Below are positions 11,601-22,469 of a stretch of 64,000 nucleotides of DNA, piece by piece (within the stretch, counting starts at the first letter, position 1; each line of letters starts with the position of its first letter). Both the position numbers and the translations under genes were made by a program. Under the pieces are notes generated by a model. The model worked only from the letters and a program-made list of their open reading frames with translations. It was not told where the DNA came from and made no database searches. The stretch spans positions 25,034,283 to 25,098,282 of the forward strand of contig NC_063156.1 in NCBI RefSeq assembly GCF_020921035.1. Reading direction: 5' to 3'. Source of the stretch: Rhodamnia argentea (lineage: Eukaryota; Streptophyta; Magnoliopsida; Myrtales; Myrtaceae).

Positions 11601-13995
11601 AGAGTATGGGAATGTTTAAATCTATAAAGATTTCAAACAGAGTCTTATTACCTAGATTCTGTTTATAAAGTGGATGATTTCAACTTAATATCATGCATAT
11701 TGATAACATTGATTATAAAATTACTACCATTCTCATTTTGGTAAACTACTTTACAATAAGACAGATTGAGTACTTTCTTTTTGAAAAAAGTTTTGCTATA
11801 AAATAGATTAAACTCTTACTTTGACAAAAGGTCTTTGAGCACATGATATAATGGGTTCTTTTCAAGGAAAAGGGGTCTCAATAGGATATTTATTTATTTT
11901 CTTTACCTTTATCATTTTCTGTTTTGTTTTCTAAAAAAAATTTAATAGCAAATATCATGTTTGCAATTTTTAGGAAAATTATTTTAGTCATATTAAAGAA
12001 GTTTCCGTCTAAATTGACTTGCAAATTTTTTTAAATGCAACTATAAAAAAATTGCCATGTTGATGTTGAGGAATTATTTGTTTAGTAATTACTAATTGTG
12101 CTGGCTGTGAGTGCTCTAGTTTTTCTTATTCGTTATTGTGATATGGTAACCCATAATTTAATTGCAATGGAGTCTCGTAATTGGAAACACCGCAGCGAAG
12201 CTCTCGTAAATTTCTAGTTTTATATTGTTAAATAGATTGTTTTATATACATTTGCTTCTCTTAGGTTTTCTCATTCTTGATGAACTTTGCCTTTTTACAG
12301 GATCTTCAGAAGATTTTTGAAGTTTTTGTGGCTCAGATACGTCAACTTGTTGGTCTAAAATCTGATAACCTCTTTATTGGAACATCAGTCAGGTCTATCA
12401 TGTTAGCTAGTGAGAAAGGATTCACAGAATGGTAAGCACATGACTCACTCTTGATTATTGAGACTGATGAATGTATCTTCAGGTCACGAGTTTAGGGAAA
12501 GTCAAATAAGATTCTTGTACCAACTAAGAAGCTTGTACTATATAAAAAGCTAACCTGAGACGTAACACACAATGCCTCGACTTGGAAAAATACACAGTTA
12601 TCTGATAAGTTACTTTAAATTCTAAGGGTAGTACTGGGATATCCTTGAGGTCAGAACAAATGATAAAATGGTTCCAATGTTAGTCCGTGCAATACTTATT
12701 GACTCATTTATTGTTTTTCTGCAGGGAACTGGATGCTTTGACTAGGCAGCATACCTGTTTTAATCTATGGTCATGTGCTACAACCCTTAGCTCTCTCTCC
12801 AGACTGGTTTGTCCTCAGTTTGATTAGAACCTTTGATTTGGGATTTCAATGTTCAGTATAATTGCTTCAAGCTTGACAAAAGGGTTAATGCAGGTTCAAT
12901 CCCTTCCTCGAATGATCATAATGGATGAGATAGGGAAGCAGGTCAGTTGTCAAAAAGAGGCTTGCGTGATGGGCTTTATTCATCTGTGGGCTATTATTTT
13001 CCTAAATGGTTAACTCTTACAATAGCTATTATTCGGTATTCCATTGCTGGTAGATTTCTGTTATAGTATTCGTGTGTCCGCAGAAAAATGGTGAAAGGAT
13101 TTTACTTGAGAAGTAATTTTTAACATAAGAGAGTTTTTGCGTCCTTTCTTCTTTTCTTTTTCCCCTCTTTCAATTTCGTGCTTGCTTCCTTTGTTGGTTC
13201 TCTCTCTCTCTCTCTCTCTTCTCCATGCTTGAATGGTTTCCGTTTATCTTCTGTTTCAATTCCCAATCCATACCTATGACTCTGAGCAGGTTAAGCTTTC
13301 TATGGAAGCTGCAAAACAGGCTGAGAGTGATGCCTCCCATGGGATTTATGCTGCTGCTGCTGGTACTCTTTATTATTTAAGATAGGATGCGTAGCTCATA
13401 GGTTGTTTCTGTTTGCATTCCTCATGCTACTGCTTGCTCTCCCTGCTTGCAGTTTCTGCGAGGCAATCGAGAGCCCTAGCTGAGGATGCCTTTTTTCATC
13501 CATCTATCATGTCTGTCAGCTATTACTCGTTCGAGCACTGCTTTGCTGTCTACTCGGTTGGTCATCTTCATCTCAGAAATCTGTTTCTTGACATTTTATA
13601 GCCTCACCATAGTGTTATTGTCTAGCGGTTTTAAAGTAGAGAATGCATCAAGCTGAGATTCTTGGAACAGAGCCCTACATATTTTCCCTTAGGATCAAAT
13701 TTCATAGGACGCATTTCTGAACATCAACAAACTATGTGTTGAACTATTACGGGGTCTGAGCAGGGCTTGAGAGGAGTCTTTTTTGAAGCCACCTTCAAAA
13801 TAATCCATCACCATATTACATTGCTGTAATTAATGTCTTTGAAGTTAATTTCTTTCATTTATACTTGCGATGCAGCCTTTCTTCCTACCAGTGTCCCTGC
13901 ACGTGGTCCTTGCGGCTTTGAGAGAATGGAAGAGATACCGACAAGAAAAGAAGAAGTACTTGACATGGAAAGCCCGAGTGGATGCATCTTCTTAG
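8654..13995 (+). CDS. PIGS: GPI transamidase subunit PIG-S
   Basis: Subunit of the ER GPI-transamidase that attaches GPI anchors to proteins. Exons: 8654-8810, 8943-9630, 10246-10330, 10501-10590, 11019-11092, 11183-11267, 11363-11449, 12301-12431, 12725-12806, 12894-12941, 13290-13362, 13453-13556, 13876-13995. They sum to 1824 nt, or 607 aa, near the length I recall for Arabidopsis PIG-S (about 600). Family marks: an N-terminal membrane segment after KPGVKRL (about residues 36-57, exons 1-2), WKSVEIYRAPL, RFPCNF, DPQDWIYDWDFN, MWGGVVVWNP, FTEWELDALTRQHT, SVSYYSFEHCFAVY, then a second membrane segment (PFFLPVSLHVVLAAL) before a basic tail ending in DASS. All introns are GT-AG. Intron 1 is 132 nt with no in-frame stop. 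The ATG is the first in good context after a plausible leader, and it matches the family start (MAEI). Confidence 0.93.
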
Positions 13996-15716
13996 TGGCA
14001 GTTTCTCAGACCAAGGAAAATCACCTTTGATGGAGCACCCAGTGCACATCCTGAAGGTTTAGCATCGGGATTCTGGGTTGTTGTTCAAAGAAATAGCTTC
14101 TGCGAGCCTTACGCTCGAAATTCCTCAACAATCGGCAGTTCAGAGGTGAGAACATTGTGGTGAAACCAAGTTTTATAGGACTTTTAGGAGCACGGCACAG
14201 AAGGCTTTGGTCTACGGCTTGGCCTGCGGCAACTAATCTTACTGGTCATTGGAGCTTACGTTTACTTCTTCACATGAGGTGTTTTCTTCTTTTGGCCGGA
14301 CACATGAGGTGTTTTTGAATGTTAGATTGTAAGCTTGTTCTGTACCCTTAATTTAACCCTTTCAAATGCATCTTTGATATGCATGAAATTTAGAGGAAAT
14401 CAAGCTGTCTCGTGTGACGTGATTTAGTTGATAGTGGTTGCAATTGTGCTCGTTTGACCCCTTCCATTCGTAGCTTTCACGATATAGACTTTATACTAAG
14501 TCTTCAAAACCATATAGATATTGTCGTTTATGTTATCATACTTTTGTCTTGTAATGGTTTTAGGAATTTTATTTCGGACCGGAAATCTTAAGTGAGGCTT
14601 ATGGGACGATAGTGATTCGAAGGCCATCGAAGTAACTTTTCAAGTTCAGTAAGTTAGTGTGTAAACCCAGCGGTATCTTTCAAGTCAAAAGAGGAGTCTA
14701 CTGTGACAATACGTCGATTGCCTGGTAGGATTGTCGATGGTGGCGCAGAGAGTGAAACCGCTACTGACCGAGTATCAAACTTTCTCAGAAGACGAGTATG
14801 TACTGGTGGAGTGTAAATGTCAAAAGAAGCACAAACGGTCGAGTATTCAGATTCAGAAATTGCATACTCAGGGTAATCAACTCGAATCACTGACTTCGAG
14901 ATTCTAGCAATCACGGAAGAATCGCTTAAAAGTGGGCTCATCCTATTCTAAGTTACAACTGATCTGGATCGCCAAAGATGACCGCGCCGCGCACTCTCCC
15001 ACATGCAAATATCCCCAATAAAATCTCTTCTTGTGACAGATGCACTGTAAAATCCCGCTGGACAGTCGGAAAAATCATGTTCAACAGACAGCTTTTAGCA
15101 ATAAAACATCGACGGACCAAAGTTGCTACAAAGGATTTACATCTCCTGTCCAAGAATAAAACAAGATAGAAACAAAACAGATCATGGCTGCAGTTAGCTC
15201 CTAAGCAGGAAAAAAAAAAAAATCACCCCATAGTTGATAAATCTGAAACACCACGGCACTCGAAATATACATCCAATGCCTCCCCAAGTCGGATAGTTTC
15301 CCAGTTTTCCACCTTTCCTTGAACAAAATCCTTGCCCATCTCCAATTGTGGAGCAACATTTCAAACTCCCGATGACTGCAACCACCTTTCCTTAATTAAC
15401 GAGCACAATAACGTTTACACCTGCAATGACAAATCATCATTACATTAAATCAGAAAACTTAACAGTGCTATCCAGCTCTTTGCAACTAATAAGAAATTAG
15501 GAACATAAGTATGCATCTCTGCCCTTTATCCTCTCTTGAATGAGGGAAGGATCCCTAACCAAATGGAGCCCACCAAAGAGAGAAATGAAAAATAGATAAC
15601 TTATTGAAAACCTTATAGATTACCCCACAACAGCAGGAGGACAAACCAACCATCACAAAGATGAAGTTGCCAATGGGATCCTGCAAACAATACTCTCACC
15701 TTCTCATCCATGAGAA
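13996..15716. other. Convergent 3' region of PIG-S and the SAM gene
   Basis: Holds the 3' UTR of PIG-S (to about 14400) and, on the other strand, the 3' UTR of the SAM gene (ending somewhere in 15200-15700). Between them is one unexplained minus-strand open frame (14654-14941), listed separately. No repeat or RNA gene was recognised. Confidence 0.5.
14654..14941 (-). CDS. Unassigned 95-aa open frame
   Basis: Open frame MSPLLSDSSV...DTAGFTH, rich in Ser, Thr, Val and Arg, with no low-complexity runs. Its start is preceded by TTAGAATAG, which could also be a splice acceptor, so it might be an exon rather than a complete gene. I do not recognise the family. It sits between two convergent genes, so it could equally be untranslated 3' sequence. 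Only length and unbiased composition support it. Confidence 0.2.
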   Translation of the reverse strand: MSPLLSDSSVIARISKSVIRVDYPEYAISESEYSTVCASFDIYTPPVHTRLLRKFDTRSVAVSLSAPPSTILPGNRRIVTVDSSFDLKDTAGFTH

Positions 15717-18700
15717 TTAATCTTTAGACTCCAATGCCAAAAGTATCTTTTTCCTTGGACCCTGAAAAATCAAAAGGTCCAAAAACCAACTGAATTATAA
15801 AGAGAAGCAGAAAAAAAATCAAAGTAATTATTGAGTCTAACCAAGATCAAAAGACTACAAACAAAGACCATAATCCAAAAAATCCACCATATCCATCTAT
15901 ATGGGAATGTTCTCTTGAAGAATAGCTTTTCTGATGCCATTCTCATCGCTTTTTATGTTATTTATTTGGACAGCACTGAAAGGTAGCGACAGGAACTACA
16001 TCCATAAAAGCTGAATATTGCAATTCCCATGCCAAACTGGAATATATAGCCATAGACTCAAAATTGCAGCAGACAGGAAACTGCTTATGTAGAGATGCTG
16101 CGACCAAATAACCATCCGACAATAATACATAGGGTGAGTTACATGATACCCTAACACAAGTAGGTCCCGGTTAGGATCACTACAGCGAGATACAAAAACG
16201 AAGGTAGAAATAATTTAGAACCTTTAACCAAGAATTTATAAAGCAGAGTAACCAGAACATAGACTTTTCCAGGTAAGAAATACTGGTCATTATTTCAGAA
16301 TGCATCTAAGAGGGAAGAAACATTTGCTGTCAAATTTATTAGAGAAATGGCTTGCTTCTTTCAAAAAACTAGCCTAATACTTCTATGCCATAATTCCCGA
16401 GTGCAAATCAGAACCGCTCTTGACAGATCGTTCTACTGCATCAGGGCCAAGTGTAAAGGATTCAGAAAAACATATATCAAATTTAGTCTCTAGTCAGAAA
16501 AGATAAACTTGATGCTGCTGGCGGACATGAGAGAGGCTCTCTGAAAGAGTTTAGAAGAGGAGTGACATCTATACTCATCAAGTTCAAGGTACGGAAAATT
16601 GTCTTACTCGAGGACTTCGAATCCCTTAGATACGTTATTGGCTAGATATTACTAACTGTTGTGATTTTGGTCCTGCTAAAACTGAAAGGAAAAAACGTTT
16701 TAAGTTCCTCGAGTAAACAAACTTTTCCACTCTGCCTAAAAAGAGACTCGAATTTGCCATTCAGTCCTCTATTCAGGATGTACTGAAGCTAATTGCAGAG
16801 AAATTTGAAAGTCAACTCAAGAGATGCAAATACAACTGAGACAATGATGCCACACAATTATCACTAGTTAACTAAGAATCCAATAGTTACGCACCATCGG
16901 AATTCCCAAAGCTTTTAGATCCTCATCACTCATGTGTAAAAGAGCTGTCATATCCACCTGAAGACGCAGATAGAACTCTCATATAGCAGAATGTCAAATT
17001 TAAGATCAACTGTAACAAACACAATAGATACAGTATTAACATACTTCTTCAGCTTGAAATGTAATTGAATATTTTTCAAGACCCAAAGACCGCAAAAAAC
17101 CATCCACGCCAGCCTGCAATCAGAAGAAAGAAAAATCTCTATGTAACTGCAACTAAAACAAGAGAGCATACAACAATGCTTCCATAATTTCTTCATCACC
17201 ATGACAATCAATTACATGTCAAGAAAAATGAATGTCCATTTTCCAATGATGACAACAATAAGGAAAGATAAGTATTCCATTCAATAACAATACAAATGAT
17301 GATCGTGTCTAACTCAGTCCAAATTAAAACAGACCAAAAAGATAGAGCAGAAAAGTAACAAGGATGCTATATGTAGCAACATCTCTGCAATTTCACATTC
17401 TAAGAGTTTAAGAATAGGCACAGTCAACCACCCCCCCCCCAAAACAAAACCAAAAAAAAACAACTCATGATCATGCAGTGTGATAATCAGATTTATTTGC
17501 TCCGACACATAAGGCAATGGGGTTGCTCCTTACAGCCCATTTGATATTGACCATGAGATACTAAAAGAAACAATAAAAGATACCCTCTGTTTTTTGGTCG
17601 GAGCTGGGTTAACAACTTTTTTGGTCTCTGGCATAGAAGCTTCAACTGCAACACTTCTCCTGGTAGGTTTAGGTGCCTCTGATGCCGACTTTGGTTTGGT
17701 GGTGTTATTAATAGACGGTTGGGAACTTATTACACCGGAAAGCTTTTCGCGAAGATCTCGCACACCAGGGAAAGTCCCCTTTGCACCTTGAGATGCTGGC
17801 TGCAGACCCTTCCTTTGGAGCTTCAAACGCAGATCACGGCCCTCGACCCTGCGATCTTCAGACACAAGTACCACAAACTCAAAATCACAGGAGAAGCCTT
17901 TTTTGATAGAATAATAATAGAAAGACATATAAAATCTTCTACCATACTTGAAATCTGAGGTTCATCATTCACGTAAAGATCATGTTCCCACTTATCGTCT
18001 TGCCTCTGCCTGCAGAAACAAGGCAGCAATTCAATCTGGAGATGTTCCAACATATTACGACATTTGAACAAGGCAAAAAACGAACAGTCAAAAGAGTACC
18101 CTAAGCAACTATAATTGTGCTCAGAAGTCAATACCAAAAAAATTACTACTCTCAAAATCAACTTACAAAGGCCTATAACTAGAGAAAGACGCCAATAGCA
18201 TTGATAAATGGGCAATATGCTCCTTTAGCAGTTCCACAATATGGAAACTTCCGACCCAATTTGTGTCTTTTCTTCTTCAGTAGGTACAGGAGCTTTTATT
18301 GCAAAAGGGCACCAAGGGGCCACTACCATGTAATAGCATTTGCACCTTATCAAGTGATACGCGTACATTGTTCCCAGAACTATAGCCGTATGATAAGAAA
18401 ACACACGTAGTAGCAAAAATAGCTTTAACCACGTGCAGCAAGAAAAAAAGACCTCGTGGTCATGTTATTTTAACTGTCCATTCATGAACTCTGCACAAAT
18501 GAAAATTTATCTCAGCCTATATAGAAGTGCAATCCGGGCTACTCTAGCACTCAAAGCTCGAAGCTGAAAAGGCCCTTTTCTTTCTCTGATGAGCACAGCC
18601 ACTCTCGATATCACTTTGAAGCTGAGGCTCTGCCACTCCAAACTAAGGAACAGCTAGAAAACATGGTTAGTAGATTCGATTCCTAAGCTCAACGAATTCC

Positions 18701-19211
18701 CATTATTTCTCCAGCTTAATCATGTAAAGTTCCTATCTTTTGTATTATGAACTATATACAAATGACATATTTTTCTCCATATGCAATTTTTTTTTTCTTT
18801 GGAAGCATTCGATTATCAACTGGATTTTAATAGCACATAAACTAATGAGCAAAAATTTACAGAGCCGAAATGGCACCCACGCACGAATCCGGCACAATTA
18901 CAGTCATCTAATGAGCAAAAGACAGTATCGACGCTGCCCAACATCTATCAACTGCAACAGTAATCACGGGCATCGCCTTTGTAAATTAGGAGATCGCAGG
19001 CAGAGACGCTATTTTCTCAAGGATTCGCCAGACAAACAGGACAAACGCAGAAGACAAACCGTCCGCCCAGCACAATACGCAGTAGGATGTACGAGATGGA
19101 GAACCTTTTGCCGGTGATCTGACGCCCCCTGGAGGAGTCGGCGTAGGAGTTGGCGTTGAGCCGCTCCTTGACGGACCTTTTGCCCTCGACCTCCACCCGA
19201 TCGGCGTACAT
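15717..19211 (-). CDS. SAM-domain protein (At3g07760-like)
   Basis: Six exons in transcription order: 19105-19211, 17948-18009, 17584-17855, 17045-17113, 16895-16957, 15717-15761. They total 618 nt, or 205 aa, with all junctions in frame. N-terminus MYADRVEVEGKRSVKERL, then DDKWEHDLY, RRVEGRDLRLKLQ and a Ser/Pro/Lys-rich linker. Residues about 148-205 form a sterile alpha motif: VDGFLRSLGLEKY, FQAEEVDM, LLHMSDEDLKALGI and the closing GPRKKILLAL. SAM domains mediate protein-protein contacts, polymers or RNA binding; the role in this small plant family is unknown to me. Exon 3 uses the acceptor at GAAG/ATCGC because the alternative a few bases later breaks the frame. Intron 1 is 1.1 kb. The At3g07760 label is from memory. 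Confidence 0.85.
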
Positions 19212-19264
19212 TATCCTCTGCCGAGCAAGCTACTCTGGACTCGATGCTACGGCACCAACACCAA

Positions 19265-19288
19265 CCCTAACCCTAACCCTAACCCTAG
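19265..19288. repeat. Telomere-like (CCCTAA)n tract upstream of the SAM gene
   Basis: Four hexamers: three CCCTAA and a final CCCTAG. On the minus strand they read as TTAGGG units about 55-75 bases upstream of the SAM gene ATG. Canonical plant telomeres are TTTAGGG. Single AAACCCTA telo-boxes are common in promoters of plant growth genes, so this tract probably lies in a 5' UTR or core promoter. Confidence 0.7.
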
Positions 19289-19799
19289 ACCGGAAGGCAA
19301 TTCGCTTCGACCGGAACTCGAACAGAGGGAGTGCGAGGAAGATGGAAAATGCTCGCGAGCTTTTATTACGTTGTAGTTGACATGGTTTTGGTCTTTTGAT
19401 TTGCTTTTTCGATTCCGACGAAGTAAGAGAGACTTGGGGTTTTGGTTTTGAGTAATAGGTGATAGATAATGATTTCATTATTATGAGGCTTTTCCGATTA
19501 GCAGAAAAAAAAAAGGAAATTAAAACGATAGAATTAATATGAAACTTCTTTTTTGAGATAACCACGCAAATAGTCCCTAAAATACTTAGAATTAGAGATC
19601 CCAATAGTATGAATTCCCCTCGAGAAATTTTTCGAATTACCACTACTTAGCTTTGCACGCCACTAAAGAACGCTATTTAAGGCTTTCATTCTTTTTTTCC
19701 GTATTTCGGAATTCGATTAACCAACATGTTAACTAATCGATTACGATAAATTGGATTAGATTTTGCAGGTTTTTCTCCTGCAGTACCTTGACGTGATAT

Positions 19800-20195
19800 G
19801 AGCGTGAAACTTTAATTTAATATATAATGTAGTCCATGAACTTTTAATTTGACCAATATAGTGATTCTTACGCTTTAGCCCAATATGCAATGTGATCTCT
19901 AAACTATGGCCTTCAAACTTTTAGAACATGTTCAACTTAGTTCGTGAAATATATGAAGATATTCAATGTAGTTCTTCCATTAATTCAAGTTCGGGGATAA
20001 TTTTGAATTTTTTCTTATAATTCGGGGACTAAGTTAAACATATTTCAAAAGTTTGATGATCACATTTAATAAATTGAAAGTTCAAGGACCACATTGCACA
20101 TTGGGCTAAAGCTCAACAACCATATTGATCAAATTAAAAATTCGGAAATCACATTACACATTTAGTCAAAGTTCAAGGACTATTTATGCCATTTT
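19800..20195. mobile_element. Foldback MITE, about 400 bp
   Basis: Two long inverted arms (about 19800-19970 and 20020-20190). Shared phrases on the left strand and in the reverse complement of the right include TTTAATTTGAYCAATAT, CTTTAGCCCAAT and GCAATGTG. The spacer around 19985-20010 contains CCATTAATTCAAGTTCGGGG. RNA or single-stranded DNA would fold into one long hairpin. No coding capacity. The same family is represented by the split copy at 7915-8550. Confidence 0.7.
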
Positions 20196-20235
20196 CCTTC
20201 TTTTTCCTAATACCTTATGCGTAAGTCGTAGGATT

Positions 20236-20672
20236 CAAGGGTGATCGGTTCCCAACCCGGTCCCGTCTCACCCCAAAATTGAAAATCGGACGGGAGAGAC
20301 CGGTTCTCAATTTTTGGAATCGGGGACTTGTTCTGTTTGGTTCTCGGGAGATCCAATAGAACCGATTGCATGTGCTTGAAGTACGTATTTACATTTTAAA
20401 TGTTTAGATATACACATAATAATTAAGAGCTTAATCAACTTCTTTAAATATTTGTAAAAAATAAAAATAAAAATTAAAAAAATAATGATTTAGTTCGCAC
20501 GGTTCAAGTGGGCGGTTCCATCCCAATACTCGAGAATCGGGATGATGATTATCGGTTCTAATTTTATGGAATTATAAACTAAACCAATGTCTCTGGGAAT
20601 TCGGACCAAACAAGTTGGATTAGTCCGGTCTGCGTGGTTTCCGGTCCAAACGATTCTTTTTGCTCATTCCTA
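20236..20672. repeat. Dispersed GGTTCC-rich repeat, copy 3
   Basis: Starts AGGGTGATCGGTTCCCAA. It has repeated GGTTCT and ACCGAT words, an AT-rich middle and ACGGTTCAAGTGGGCGGTTCC, and ends with TTGCTCATTCCTA. Read inverted, that end is TAGGAATGAGCAA, close to the TAGGGATGAGCAA ends of plant hAT elements. This copy therefore argues that the family is hAT-derived, although I saw no clean target duplication. Confidence 0.45.
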
Positions 20673-21002
20673 ATATGATGGATTGAATATTTGCCCTACC
20701 TTAAAATTTACTTGTGCTATTAATTTAGGTAATTTTAGTTTTCTTAAATTTCATAATCGGATAAGAAAATACCGACACTTTCAATATAAGAAAAAGAAGT
20801 ATGAAATATAATAATGTACACGTCCATGTCATCATTTATTTTAACTTGAAAAAATGACACTAGTAATACCATAATTTTCATACGACATTGTTTCAAAGCC
20901 AAATCTTTTATAGTAATCACTTTAGTGCCATTTTTAGTTAAAACACATTTTAAATGCCGATTTGAGTGGCTGAAAAATATGATGTGAGAATATATTAAAA
21001 AA

Positions 21003-21278
21003 GGATTAATACGTCGAAAAAACTCAACTTGATACACCCGTGATAAATTTGTCACATACTAATTTTTTGACCACCAAAAATATCAAATCGGTATACTTGT
21101 GACAAATTTACCATCCGTTACTTTTCATTAAATTTAACCGTTAAATTGAAGAGTTGGTTAATAGGTGTCAGTTGATGGATGGGTGTGCTACAAATTTGGG
21201 ATTTTTTGTGATTAAAAATTTAGGTTGGGATAAATTTATCACTAATGTATTAATTTGAGATTTTACGTGATATTAACC
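21003..21278. mobile_element. Foldback MITE with GGATTAATA/GATATTAACC ends
   Basis: The left arm GGATTAATACGTCGAAAAA...ACTCAA and the right arm TTTGAGATTTTACGTGATATTAACC are inverted copies. Internal mirrored phrases are GTGATAAATTTGTCAC and GATAAATTTATCAC. Related copies occur at 45161-45525 and 50850-50965. No coding capacity. Confidence 0.65.
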
Positions 21279-21279
21279 T

Positions 21280-22469
21280 TTCAAAATAAACAGCGGGACC
21301 TGACTTACTTAAATTCCACATTGGGCTTAAGACATCATTTATTTTTATTTTTCAGTTTGCATAGGATCACGTTTAAAGAAGAACAGGTGGCTGGGGTTCC
21401 GCTAAAGGTGAGGACGGCAATGAACACCAGAACGAGGTTGTTTGTTCTATGTTAACGTACCGAGCGTAAATTCTTTAAATCCATTTTTTCCTCTCTGTCT
21501 CCTCCGTCTTCAGTCACCGGTGCCATCTCTGTCAACTTGTGTCCCTCTCCCCGTCGCTACTGACCGGGCATCGCCCATCGGCCAGCCACGCGATTTGTCT
21601 CCTTGTCTCTCTCCTCCAGGCTCGCAACCGCCGCAGATTGCGTCTCGTCGTCGGCAAAGCCGGACCTAGGCTGGGCGACCTCCCGAATCTAGGCTCGATG
21701 ACGTCGTACCGATGCGAGAAAACCCCGCGGAAGATGCTTCTCTAGAGATATCTAGAGTACTCATCTTAGAAAGAAGATATTCTCTAAATATCTAGGAGGT
21801 AGAACACCTCCTCGCTAAGCCTGCCTTCGAATAGTCAAGCTCTTATTAAGCGAGTATTGGCAGTGTACGTGTGAGGTTCTCCCCGAGTGTGTTCCATTTT
21901 TTGGTCAAACAAGTGTGTTCTTTTAAGTGAGTATTGTTGTCTCAACAGTGCCTTCAGAGTCCTACTCTGTGACGACAAAGTTGCCAGAATTCTGCTAGGT
22001 GGCTCGAGAACTCGGCAACGCCCGGTCCCGGTCGAGGTCTATCGAATCGCGCTTACTTAGCTGCCTCTCATAATCCTCAACACGCGAACATGAACGGAAA
22101 TGATGACAATCTAACTGCGAGAACGGATTCAAAAACCGGTATTTCGGTTCCCATCACCAGAAAAAAATATCAAATTTGCTTCTGTTGGCTGAGCTCTCAA
22201 TGCTGGGCCATGCATTGGGACTCCTGTTCTTTCCATCTTTGTTTGATTGTTTCACATTCAGAGGAGACAGAGAGAAGAATATACACTGAATTATATTGCT
22301 CGTTGAGATTGCCGACTTATGAACTCAACAGGATTCTGCATAAATAACTGTTTTTATCACCAGGGAAGAAGTACTTGGACAAAGGCCTAACATTCTCAAT
22401 CTATTCACACAATCTTCACATACACAAGACAGCTTCTCCAGCCAACAGATCTAATACTATTGAGTTCAT
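21280..22469. other. Intergenic, nothing assigned
   Basis: Less AT-rich than its surroundings, with CT-rich tracts (21480-21620) and a short open frame (21442-21669) of biased Pro/Ser composition that I do not support as a gene. The right end (22350-22469) is probably the 3' UTR of the UBA-PUB gene on the minus strand. Confidence 0.4.

Noticed and set aside
18201-18416. Plus and minus frames in SAM gene intron 1
   Set aside because: Short, no family resemblance, and located inside a well-supported intron.
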